Assembly (NCBI GenBank): GCA_037501455.1
Contig: CM074864.1
Location: forward strand, 40,264,001 to 40,328,000
Direction: 5' to 3'
DNA: 64,000 nucleotides
DNA from: Lantana camara
Taxonomy: Eukaryota > Streptophyta > Magnoliopsida > Lamiales > Verbenaceae
The notes beneath the pieces were generated by a model. The model ran no database searches. It worked only from the letters and a program-made list of their open reading frames with translations, and was not told the DNA's origin. The position numbers were made by a program, and so were the translations under genes. This document shows positions 10,423 to 20,828 of the stretch, in pieces; the stretch's first letter is position 1, and the number at the start of each line of letters is the position of its first letter.

Positions 10423-12637
10423 TGTAACGCCCCAATTTTCGGCTTTCTAGGTACGCCTGCCATGTACGAACTTTTTAAGAGCTAGAATTATTTTAATTTT
10501 TGAATTCGTGAAAAATTGTATAAATTATATTTCAATGTGATTATGTGAAATATGTGTCAATTTGAGAATTATTCTTTAAATTGAATTAATTGTTACATGC
10601 CTTAATTCCCAAACATGCCTTAATTGATCATTTTTTTAATTTAAGGACCAAATTGCATGACTATCTTTTGGGATTAAATTGATCATTTTCCAAACCTTGC
10701 ACACTTAATTGCATAACTTATAAAACTTGGAGGATTTAATTACAATTTCAAGTATATCATCAATTTAAAGAGATGAATCACGTACCATCTCTTCTTCATT
10801 CTTCCAATTTTCATCTTCATCCATAAAAACCTCCAAGACTTTGTCTCCTTGTGTCTCGGTTCATCCATGGACAAAAGGAGAAGGGATTTCTATAATTTTA
10901 ATCAAGTTTTTCCAAGGAAATTTCATGTTGGAAGCTCAATCATCCATTTCTACCTTCTTCATCTCACTCAAAGGTAATATGTAGGATTTCTTGTTATTAA
11001 TAAATAAAGCTAGGGTTGTGATTTTGATAGAATAACTTGTATTTTAATTGCTAGAAGCATGATTACAAGCTTTAGACTTGCTTCCATGCACAAATCTAAG
11101 GAATTATGTAGTTATATGATGAATATGTATATGAACTTGAAGTGATGATTCTTGCAGATTAGGGATGATTTGAGTGTTTATATTAAGTCTTATTGTATTT
11201 TAGACATGTATATGTATTTCCTTTCATGAATTATAACATTTAGAGTTAAGTTATATGAGTTTTGAAGAGATTTAATTGTAATTCGTGTTCCTCTGTTTCA
11301 TCCCCTGCTCTTCTGCATCTTCTGTAATACGGGAACGGCCCTTCCCGTTCCCTTTGTAATTGGGGAACGGCCGTTCCCATTGATTTGAATAATGTGCAGG
11401 CGGTGGGAACGGGAACGACCGTTCCCATTATATCACACAAACGGGAACGGCCGTTCCTATCTTCGGGAGCGACTTCGGGACTGGGGAACGGCCCTTCCCA
11501 TTTTACACTAAAACCTGGAACGGCCGTTCCCATACCCCTGGAAGTGCAGAAACATTCTGCACAAAGGTAACAATTCCAATTCCTTCTTTAATTATTCAAA
11601 TGACCCAAATATGATGTTATATGATTAATATCATGCAATAAAATGATTGTATCATGCTACATTGCTCTTCACACGATATCTCGTCTTATGAAGTTAAGAC
11701 CAAATAGGTATAGGAATACCTGTTTATTACTAATCATTTCCACGTTCTCAAGTATATAGCAAGCAGGTATTGATCGTGCAAAGCAATGCGCATACCGGAT
11801 CGAGTCGTGCAATGGATAACAATCAAATCAAGCTCATGCAAAGCAATGCGTGTAGTTTGATAGGTAACATGTTCATGCAAAGCAATGCTTGAAATGTGAT
11901 TAATGCCAAAACCGGGATGACCCCTGAATCCACCAATAGGTGGAGAAAGGAATCCCGTACGTGAGATTCATACTCTTGACGTGCGTAGCACCGGGATGAC
12001 CCCTGAACCCACCAATAGGTGGAGGAAGGAATCCCGCACATGGGAACCATATTCCTGACGTGCGTAGCATGGATGGATAGGGCCTTGCAAACCCACCATC
12101 ATCGTGATTAACATGTTATCGTGATTGGAGTGATGGAGGGTTTGGAGTAAAGGAGTTATTGGAGTGATGGAGGTTAACGGAGTGATTGGGTGTATTGGAG
12201 TGACGGGGTGTATCCGGAGTGATGGGAATTATTGGAGTGATGGATATAATTATAAAATCGATATACATGCCGTGTTCTTGCAGGTACATTCTAGGCGGGA
12301 ATCGAGCTAAGTCAAGTCCTTGCATTCAAGCCATACGGTGCATTTATTTATTTACCGTTTCAAAGAAATTATTGTTAAGGTTACTTGTTATATATTTAGG
12401 AGATGATAATGTATTGATATGTAAAATACAAGTATACATTACTTGATAAACGATCGATAGTATAGCATGCTTCCGTTTGATTCTATCGTATGTATAAATG
12501 AATTTCCACTTAGCCTGTCATTTTATTTACATTGTTACCCGTTCGCTATAGGTTGGTTCATGTACGGACATTTCATTTCGTATGTGGATCGGCCTATGGT
12601 GCGGGGGTGTGGCATCCTTACGTGTTGGGGTGCTACA
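10423..12637 (+). repeat. Array LTR 5 (full, last)
   Basis: Ends TGCTACA at 12637, directly followed by Tat pol sequence (CAACATCATCATTGGGCGCC). It carries private substitutions in the palindrome cluster, for example GGCC for GACC at two centres and a TTCCT arm near 11456. The other four LTR ends are followed by a PBS; this one is followed by host element. Confidence 0.93.
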
Positions 12638-12700
12638 CAACATCATCATTGGGCGCCCAGCCCTCGTCGACTTCAAAGCTGTAATTTCCACCTATCATCA
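12582..12700 (+). other. Chimeric ORF start: array LTR reading into pol
   Basis: An ATG at 12582 inside the last array LTR is in frame with the resumed pol. The 18 LTR-derived residues run straight into NIIIGRPALVDFK, giving an open frame to 13721. This is a chance fusion unless a transcript starts in the LTR; no evidence of expression can be seen. Confidence 0.6.
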
Positions 12701-15700
12701 AAAAGTTAAGTTTCCCACCCCCGAGGGTACCGGGGAAGTACTGTGTAATGTTAAGGAAGCTTGGGAGTGCTACATACTTTCCCTTCGGAGCCACAAGCCC
12801 AAAAAACCTACCCAAGCAGGTTCCACCAAGAAGTCTGTTGACTTCCCCAAATTATATGAAGATGGCCCTGAGCGCAAGAGGGCCAAGCTCTATAAGAAGA
12901 AGAACAAGAAGAGGGCCATGGACAGACCAGTGGATGCTGAGAATTCGCCCCTCGGGGAGGTTGGAGTTTCCTCCTCGGAAGACGAGGATCACTTGCCCTC
13001 GGGAGATACCAGTGGGGGAATTACCGGAAAGAAGAGGGCGCTCGAACGGCCGAGGCCTGAAGTACGGGTGGAACCTACGGAGAAATTCCTAACCATCGAA
13101 TTGGAGCCAGGGAATCCAGATAAGACCACGCAAATAGGTTCCAACCTCGACGGTCCTTCTCAGATTATGATGATTGATTTCTTGCGAGAAAATATTGATG
13201 TCTTTGCTTGGAGGGCTTCCGACCTCACTGGCATAGATTCGAGCATTACTGTCCACCGGCTGAACATGGATCCGGCCTTCAAACCTATAAAGCAAAAGAA
13301 GAGAGACGTTCATGGGTTCCGAAAGCAGGTCATAGAAGAAGAAGTCAATAAACTGCTTGATGCTCAGTACATAGAAGAAATTCTATATCCCGAATGGCTT
13401 TGCAATGTGGTGCTCGTTCCGAAGAGCGCCAACAAGTGGCGTATGTGCAATGACTTCACGGACCTCAACAAGGCTTGTCCCAAGGATCCGTACCCCTTGC
13501 CTAGAATCGATCAGTTGGTGGATTCGACCGCTGGGGGTGAACTTATGAGCATGATGGACGCTTTCCAAGGATATTATCAGATATTTATGGCTCTTGAGGA
13601 TCGTCCCAAAACTGCGTTCGTCGTTCATATGGGTGTTTATTGCTTCAAGGTTATGCCCTTCGGGGCTCAAAAATGCAGGAGCGACATACCAACGCCTCGT
13701 CAACAGAATGTTCGAGTGTGAGATCGGAAAGTCCATGGAAGTATATGTCGATGACATGATCGTCAAAAGCGAGCACCAGTATTCTCATCTGGAGGACCTC
13801 AAACGAGCGTTCAACATCTTGTGTTGTTATGGTATGAAACTGAATCCCTCCAAGTGCACATTCGGCGTGCCGGGGTGGCAAGTTTTTGGGGTACATGGTC
13901 AGCCAACGGGGCATAGAAGTAAATCCAGAAAAGATTAAAGCAATCCTGGACATACCCTCCCCTCGCAATCTGAGAGAGGTCCAGGTGCTTGTGGGTAAGA
14001 TCATTTCGTTGAATAGGTTCATCTCCCGCTCAGCGGACAGGAACCTACCCTTCTTTAAAATTCTGCGTAACGCTCGCAACTTTACCTGGAGCGAGGACTG
14101 CGAAAAGGCTCTGCGGGACATGAAGCTGTACCTTTCGAGCGCGCCATTGTTGACCAAACCTAACCCAGGGGAGAACTTGTTTGTCTATCTATCAGTTTCC
14201 TTGGAAGCCACAAGCGCTGTCCTCGTGGCAATCCGCGAGCCTAAGCATATGCCGGTGTATTACTTGAGCAAAACTCTACAGGGAGCGGAGAAAAGATACA
14301 TGGAAATAGAGAAATTTGCTTTTGCGCTCGTTAACGCCTCTCGGAGGCTAAGGACTTATTTTCAAGCGCATTCCATCGTGGTGCTTACAGATCAGCCCCT
14401 CAAACAGGTGCTTGCAAAACCAGACGTCTCAGGGAGATTAATTAAATGGTCAATTGAACTTAGTCAATTCGACATCACCTTTGAGCCTCGCACAGCGATA
14501 CAAGCTCAGGCCGTGGCCGACCTTTTGGTGGAGCGTTTTAACTTGGATACAGTGCCCTCGACGGAGGATGGCCTATGGCTTCTGCACACAGATGGCTCCT
14601 CGACCTCACATGGGGGAGGAGCCGGGGTAACCTTCAGGGATCCTCTCGGAGCTGAAGTTGACTACGCCATCAAGCTGGCGTTCCAAGTCACCAACAACGA
14701 AGCTGAGTATGAGGCCCTCATACAAGGGCTCAGGATTGCACTCCAAAATGGCGCCACTCGGGTCACTGCATATGTTGATTCGCAGTTGATTGCGAGTCAA
14801 ATTGATGGTTCTTATGAGGCTCGAGAAGTCACCATGGTGCAGTATCTGGCGAGCGCTAAGGAGGTGATAGCCAAGTTCAGAGAATTCCACCTTTTGCAAA
14901 TCCCGAGGGCAGAAAACGAACGCGCCGACGCTCTGTCAAAGTTTGCATCTGCCCTGGATGGTTTTAGCGAGCGTGCTATTACATTTCTTAGAACAGAGGA
15001 ACCGCTGATAAGTAGAGGGGAACCTTTGAAGCAGGTGCATATGATTGACCCTTCCGAACCTTGTTGGCTCGATGAGATTATCAGATTTCTCCAGGATGGA
15101 ACCAGCCCAAGCGACAAAGTTGAGGCTCGGAAAATCAGAAGCAAAGCCCCTCGCTTCTCATTGGATGCCGAGGGTCGACTATTCAAGCGATCCTTCCAAG
15201 GCCCACCGTTGAGATGCTTGAGACCCTCGCAGGCCAAGGAAGTTCTAGAACACGTGCACAATGGAAGTTGCGGGAACCACTCGGGCGGTCGGATCTTGGC
15301 AAAGAAAGTCTTAAGGAGTGGGTTTTACTGGCCCTCGGTGCTGCAGGATGCCATTAGATACTCCAAGAAATGCCCTAAATGCCAGTTTCATTCTAACACC
15401 CCCCAGTTGCCGGCGACTCAAATGATTCCCATTGATGTTTCATGGCCTTTTGATCAGTGGGGCATTGATATTGTGGGGCCCCTCCCAATGGCGGTCGGAC
15501 AAAAGAAATTTGTAATACTCGCCGTGGATTATTTCACTAAGTGGGCTGAAGCCGAAGCGGTCGCCAAGATAACGTTCAAGGTCGTGAGGGATTTTATTTG
15601 GAAGAACATCATTTGCAGATACGGCATCCCGAGAGTACTCATCTCCGACAATGGATCCCAATTCATCGCCGTTGACACGCGGGATTGGTGCTATGAACTT

Positions 15701-16294
15701 GGGATTGAGCAACGTTTCACTTCCGTGGGCCACCCTCAGGCCAACGGTCAAGCGGAAGTAACCAATAGAACCATACTCCAGCATCTGAAGACGATGCTCG
15801 AGAGTAAGAAGGGCGAATGGGCTGAAGAACTTCAAGGAGCCTTGTGGGCGTACCGTACTACCCTGCGAGCGGCAACGGGGGAAACCCCCTACTCCCTCGT
15901 CTATGGCTCCGAGGCTATGATACCTGCGGAAATCGCCTAAGAATCCGCACGCGTTGCCTATTTCGAGCCTGCTGCTAATGAAGCCAATCGGGCGCTAGAG
16001 TTAGATTTGTTGGATGAGAAGAGGAATACTGCTTGGGCACGTATCCACAAATACAAAGCGACCGTCGCCCGCCAGTACAACAAACATGTTAAGGAGAGGA
16101 CTTTCCAGCTAGGGGACTTGGTCCTCAAAAAAGTTGAAGTCTCCAAACATGTAGGTAAGTTGGACCCCAATTGGGAGGGCCCCTTCAAAGTCATCCAAGT
16201 ACGAGCAAACAATACCTACCTATTGGAAACTTTGCAAGGCGAGCGGCTCCCTAGGCCATGGAATGCATGTAAGCTTAGAAGGTTCTACGTGTAA
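12638..16294 (+). pseudogene. pol: pol polyprotein, Tat lineage (protease tail, RT, RNH, aRNH, integrase)
   Basis: Pol makes and integrates the cDNA. After the array the frame resumes in the last residues of the protease domain (IIIGRPALVDFK). A linker rich in Lys/Glu follows, then RT (about 13250-13800) with the YVDD catalytic loop at 13744-13755, then RNase H (about 14140-14530). A second, archaeal-like RNase H (about 14569-14960) shows HTDGSS, NNEAEYEAL, AYVDSQ and NERADALSK. Integrase has an HHCC zinc finger near 15250-15390 and a D,D,E core (DIVGPL, SDNGSQF, GQAEVTNR). Lesions: one extra G in the G run 13662-13665, one in 13872-13875, and a TAA at 15938-15940. Otherwise the frame is open to the stop at 16294. 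The protease active site is lost to the array insertion/deletion. Confidence 0.9.
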
Positions 16295-17339
16295 ACATCA
16301 GTTCTTTTGTAATTGCCCGTCTGCGGCAGGGAGTGCTTTCCTTTGACGGAAAACGTGCTGTAATCATTTCAAAAAGGCATTTATACAACAACAAGTATTT
16401 AGTTCTTTATTTTTGATATTTGTTTGCTTTCCTATTTAATCAAAGGATTCGAGGGACGAGAGGCCTATTCCGTGTCGAGCATCCTTCACGTCGAACGGCC
16501 TACGCGATACATCAATCGTTTCAAAGCAACACTATCTAGGTGTTGATAACCATCCACCCGGAACAGTTTGAACGATTTGTAAGTATATAAAGTCCAAAAA
16601 ACGAGCGTGTCGAAAAACGGGGAGCAGAATGCTTAATTTACGCCAGTTGAGTGCTTGCCACTCCAGCTCGCGCGTTCTAAAACCCCGATGACCCTCAACT
16701 TATTGAGTAAAAGCACACTCATAAAGTATTGGATCCTGGACCAATTCTTTCATTGGTCCCTCGAAACGACGCTAACCCCACCGTTACGCTCTATTCTTTC
16801 CCACACTTAGCAAATCCTACTGTTGATTTCTAAAGTGAGTATAACTCATTGGAGCGTCCGGAACGAGGGTGCACATTATTGGGCCAATACTTAGGCAAAT
16901 CTTTAAAGGTTTCCTAAGTTCAAATTCGAGCCTCATTGCGAATACGGCCAGGGAACATCCATGGAAAACACCCTCGCGCCCGTATTTACGCCCCGCAAAT
17001 CGACAGACGCTGCCAAATCTTAAACTAATAGCGCATTGTGATGAATGCCAGGGCACCCTCACAAGAAGCGCCCTCGTGCAAAAACACGCTCATCGCAAAC
17101 GTTCAAATGAGAGAGACAATATAAAAGTGGCGAGCACAATGAAATAACATCATTCACAATCCAAGAGTAAAGGAAAAAGCATTCAGACATCAAAGCAGTA
17201 AGGAAAGAGTGCTAATATATGGAAAAAAAACCCAAAATGTTCGGGAAATAACTAGAAGATCAATTACGAGCATAAATTGTTCATAATTAAAACAAGAAAT
17301 TTCAGCCAATAAGACAGGGGCTCAACAACAAGGGGATCT
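16295..17339. other. Non-coding spacer between pol and the convergent antisense gene
   Basis: About 1 kb separates the pol stop from the stop of the accessory gene. No ORF with recognisable similarity is present. The equivalent spacer in the minus-strand element is 29937-31146. It must hold the end of the antisense transcript, but I cannot place a poly(A) signal with confidence. Confidence 0.6.
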
Positions 17340-20230
17340 TCAATGGGCTTGAGAATTGGGTTCCGGAGGGGCAGTCGAAAGAGGAACTGGGGCCAACACG
17401 TTGGTGTCAGAAGTTTGGGCCTCACCAGGTTCCTCGACATCCACGGTGTCCATGAGGGTGCCTTCATCTTCTACCTGGATGGGCTCGGGACCTACAGTAT
17501 TGGCAGCTATGAACTCCCGCTGGAGCGTCTCCACCAACTCCTGGTACTCTGGCTCCGCCAAGCTCTCGGAAGGATCCTCGTCTTGGACCATAGACTCACA
17601 GTTTTTGTCCAAGTCCATACGCAGGCGCACGTCCGTTCGAGCGCTTTCAGGAGCCAAGCCAAGTTTCACCATTTGCCCGATGGCTTTGTGAAAGAAACGC
17701 CGAGCATTGTCGAAGCAGTGGATGTTGGCTGCAAACACGAAAGCCTTGGAGCGTACGAACTTCTTCACTGCCTCCCAGGATACCCTCGCCTCCAATCCCT
17801 GCACCTTGGCCTGAAAGTCAGCAAGGGCCTTATGTGTTTCCTCGTTCTGGCGAGTGCTCTCCGCCAGCTGCTCACCCAGCTCCCCATTTTGCACCCTCAG
17901 CTGGTCCCGCTCATCCTTCAATTTCTTGTGACGCTCATTAAGGACCAGAAAAGCATCATCGGACTTCTTCAGATTTTCCTTTAGCCGATCGTTCTCAAGG
18001 TTGGCGGAATTCAGTTGAGCGCTGACATTGTTGTAATCCTCCTGCAACTGGCCTGGGTCCGAGATGCGCAGCAACTTCTTGTATTTGGCTTTATGCTCGG
18101 AGTAGGCTTGCGCTCGCCCTTGCAGATTCTTGAGCCTCGGGATTACTTCCTAGTAAGCCATAAGCGAAAAAAAAAAAAAAAAAAAAAAAAAACACCATCA
18201 GAATAAAAAGAAAAGAAGGGAAATTTTACTGAGGGAATCAAGGTCTAACCATCAGGAGGGCGTGGCATGCGTCGTCCGCGACACGAGCTGCATCATGCTC
18301 GTTCAGTTTGTCATGGTCGGCAGAGAACTGGAGCTTTCCGACGATGTCGGAGACCATGTTGACAAAAAAGGCGCTCTTTTTCAGCAGGACGGGACCGTCC
18401 TTCATTTGGCGCTTGTATCGAGCGTCCCCGCGACAACCAATCTTCCAGAAGTCCTCGTCCTCGGAGGAGGATGTATCGCTACCCTCGCCCCGGTGGCCTA
18501 CAACCACCTCCTTCCCTTTACCGGAGATTGGGATAGAGTCCGGCATTCTCTTTCTTTTTCCTTGACGCTCGGCCCTAATCCCTTCTTGGATGCGGACTAA
18601 CTCCCCGGATTGATTATGGGAAGTGCTGAAGCTGAGCGCTATAGGTCCCTCGGGAGCAGCTGGAGTTGGGGTAACCTCCTGGGCGCCATCTAGGGTAAGG
18701 TCCTCGACGGGACCAACGGTTGGAGCCTTGTTTCCGGTACCCCTGCCTCCATCGCCTCGCCCTTGCCTTCGCCGAATTCCTCTGCCCCTAGGCGCATTAG
18801 GGGGTCATTCTTGATTCTGCTGCTGATGTTGTCGAGGGTCAGCACCAGCTCCCGGAGCACCCAACATGCGGGAGAGAGCCTCAGCATTCATGCCTCGCGA
18901 TAGTATTTGAACACCTGCAAATAAGGAGAAACGAGCGTCAGACGCCGATGGCTTGGATCACAGATATAAAAATACAGCTATTGCACCAAGTTAGAGGGCT
19001 ATTCTAAAGGTTAGAGCAGTTAATTCCTAGAATCTAACCATCGAGGGCCATGATGTCAGCTGGAGGGTTGAGTATCATGTCTGGGGGGCAAGACAAGCCA
19101 TAGCGAAACAACACTCCCTCGTTCTTCATCAGGGTTTCAGCCTTAATCCACTTTTTCTCACTCCTCATCTCGAAGGCTAATCCCTGTGCCCAATCCTCAA
19201 AGGCTTTATTCCTCGTCCTCTCTCTAATCAAAGGACCCTCGCCATGTATCAACCAATGGCGATGAACCCTAAAAATTCCTCCTGGGGCCCCCACGAAAAA
19301 ATATTTCTCTTTCCAATGCTCGCCATAAGAAGATGAGGGAGAGTCTATCATCTTGAAGCCCGACTTGGCCTGGGCATAATAAAACCCATCCGTAGTTGAT
19401 GAGCGCGGCAAGCGGGCCACCTGTATCAAGCTATCAAAATTGACGATCGAGGGTTCGCGACCTAGCACAACCATCATGATCACGAAAGTGTTGATTAGTG
19501 CTATGCCGTTCGGTAGAATTTGTGAAGGGCAAAGCCTCAGGTGGTGATAAATGTTGGCAGCAACGGGCGAGATGGGGAACCTCAAACCCCCAGCCAGGAC
19601 TGCATCCCAATATACCGTCATCGTCCCAGGCGGCGGTCGGTTGGCTCTCTCCCCCTCCTCAGGAGGTCGCATGGGAAATACTGCTTCATCCCAATAAGCT
19701 TTCGCCTTCAATTCCTCCAAATCGTCGAGCGTCAAAATACTCTCAATCTCATCCGGAGATCTGTCAGTTTGATGGCGGTTATCTTGCCTCACTCGAGTGA
19801 CAGGCTCCTTGCCTCTCCTATGGCGCCTTCTGGAAGGTTCAGCCTCAAACGGACGCCCGGATGGCCCTTCTTCGCCCTCGGGAGCCATCATGGCCACTGT
19901 GATCCTGTGATCTTGGGGTCTCATGGCACTATTCAACACCGGGAATACTCTCTCCCCTTGCCTCTGCATTTCCATCACGTTATGCATCTCTTCAAAGAGA
20001 TCATCCACCCCTCCAGGAGCACGCTCGTTCATCCCTTGAACGGCTGCGTCAACCTCTTCATCCCTGGCGTCAGCTGGAGCCTGAGCCACTGGAATCGCCA
20101 AAGGAACCCCCTCACCTAGGGACGCCCTAGCCAGGGGAACGGCTGTGGGTACATTGCCATGAGGGGATGAGCTCCCTACTGACATCTCATCTATTTCCCT
20201 CACATAGGCATCCGCGTTGTTGTCTGCCAT
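17340..20230 (-). CDS. Antisense accessory gene of the Tat element, three exons, one nonsense codon
   Basis: Proposed exons are 20230-19039, 18914-18250 and 18149-17340 (889 codons with stop). Introns of 124 and 100 nt have GT...AG ends (GTTAG...TTTGCAG; GTTAG...TTACTAG), and phases join cleanly. ATG 20230 (MADNN...) is chosen because it aligns with MSRDH... of the second element. Exon 1 resembles the plant 'putative gypsy type transposon' domain (PF04195-like), about residues 190-395. Exon 2 is low-complexity with KRKR at 517-520, a likely nuclear signal, and an acidic Ser stretch. Exon 3 begins with a long coiled coil (about 645-740) and ends acidic. An in-frame TGA at 18805-18807 (codon 434) is the only break seen. 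Biochemical function unknown. Maize Grande elements, of the same lineage, carry a comparable antisense gene described as encoding a nuclear protein from its own promoter. Confidence 0.8.
18170..18191. repeat. Poly(A) run within intron 2 of the antisense gene
   Basis: A homopolymer of about 22 A on + (T on the transcribed antisense strand) lies between donor 18249 and acceptor 18150. It could act as the intron's polypyrimidine-rich part. Its length may be unreliable in an assembly. Confidence 0.8.
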
Positions 20231-20513
20231 ATCTGGGATTTGGTTACCGGAGATGAGGCTTTTCACAAGAGATTCAGGGAAGAAGAAAAGTTTCTGGAAT
20301 GAATTCAACGGCAGAAAGGGTTCTTCACTTAGAAAGTTCCACTCGCGCACAACCTAAATCTAGAGTTAGTATAGAAAACAAGTGTTATGGAGTTTTACCT
20401 AGAGTTCGAAGAACGGAAACTCGCCGGAATCAGTGAAAATTGCAGAGAATTCTTGCTGCGCATGGGCTTAGAGAAATCTGAATGCGTGAAAGAGGATCTG
20501 AAGCTTTGTAGAT

Positions 20514-20528
20514 CCCTATTTATAGGGG
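20514..20528 (-). promoter_or_regulatory. TATA box of the antisense accessory gene, in a palindrome
   Basis: On minus the sequence reads CCCCTATAAATAGGG, a canonical TATA box within an inverted repeat (CCCTAT/ATAGGG). It lies about 285 bp upstream of the ATG at 20230. The second Tat element has an equivalent box at 22853-22870. Confidence 0.75.
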
Positions 20529-20530
20529 AA

Positions 20531-20828
20531 GGGGTTGGCATTAATTAGGGTTTAAAGATTTCAAATGGCAATCATTTCCCGCCTAGGAAACTCCCCGCTT
20601 TTGGTAACCGCCTCACGTCTCCCGGAGTGCACGCGCCCATGTTCCCACTCTGCATTAAATGCGGACATGACTTCAATTAATGCGGTGTCAGACTGTGTCC
20701 GTTACAGAAGGCAGACGGTCACTTCTCTAGCAATGGCTTGACCCTCGGATCTTCAAAAATTCAAGGCCCCGTTCTTATTAAAATTCTACAGTACGCTCGA
20801 GCGTTACTACAGAATTTGGGGGGCAAAA
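20531..20828 (+). other. Region upstream of antisense promoter, ending in the sense PPT
   Basis: No ORF is supported. The end, AGAATTTGGGGGGCAAAA (20811-20828), is the polypurine tract directly before the 3' LTR. The second element has the same motif in reverse just after 22568. The region serves two strands: upstream DNA for the antisense promoter and plus-strand priming for the element. Confidence 0.75.

Larger units (their letters stand above)
2337..12637 (+). repeat. Tandem array of a 2382-bp LTR + mini-interior unit (4 full LTRs, 1 truncated)
   Basis: The same sequence recurs at exactly 2382-bp steps, with only scattered single-base differences. Each unit is an LTR (TGTAACGCCCC...GGGGTGCTACA, 2215 bp) followed by 167 bp with an initiator-tRNA-Met-type PBS and a PPT. 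LTRs: 2337-3109 (missing its first 1442 bp), 3277-5491, 5659-7873, 8041-10255, 10423-12637. Interiors: 3110-3276, 5492-5658, 7874-8040, 10256-10422. The array replaces roughly 125 codons of the Tat protease region, judged against the minus-strand element. It probably arose by unequal recombination between LTRs of a short element. The many small ORFs in it are repeats of one another with no recognisable product. Confidence 0.95.

Noticed and set aside
4100..12446. Small ORFs (61-95 codons) conserved in every array unit on both strands
   Set aside because: They recur only because the DNA is nearly identical. Two overlap on opposite strands across the palindrome cluster, and none has a recognisable domain or a start context.
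2337..12637. Array as an ordinary satellite unrelated to transposons, or a CRISPR-like array
   Set aside because: Each unit has TG...CA LTR ends, a tRNA-iMet PBS and a PPT; unit length and context (plant nuclear DNA) exclude CRISPR.
13089..15835. Minus-strand ORFs over the left pol
   Set aside because: They are shadows of the strongly supported + frame and match no accessory gene.
17343..19800. Plus-strand ORFs over the antisense accessory gene
   Set aside because: The minus strand has homology to the second element, consistent splice phases and a TATA box; the + ORFs have none.
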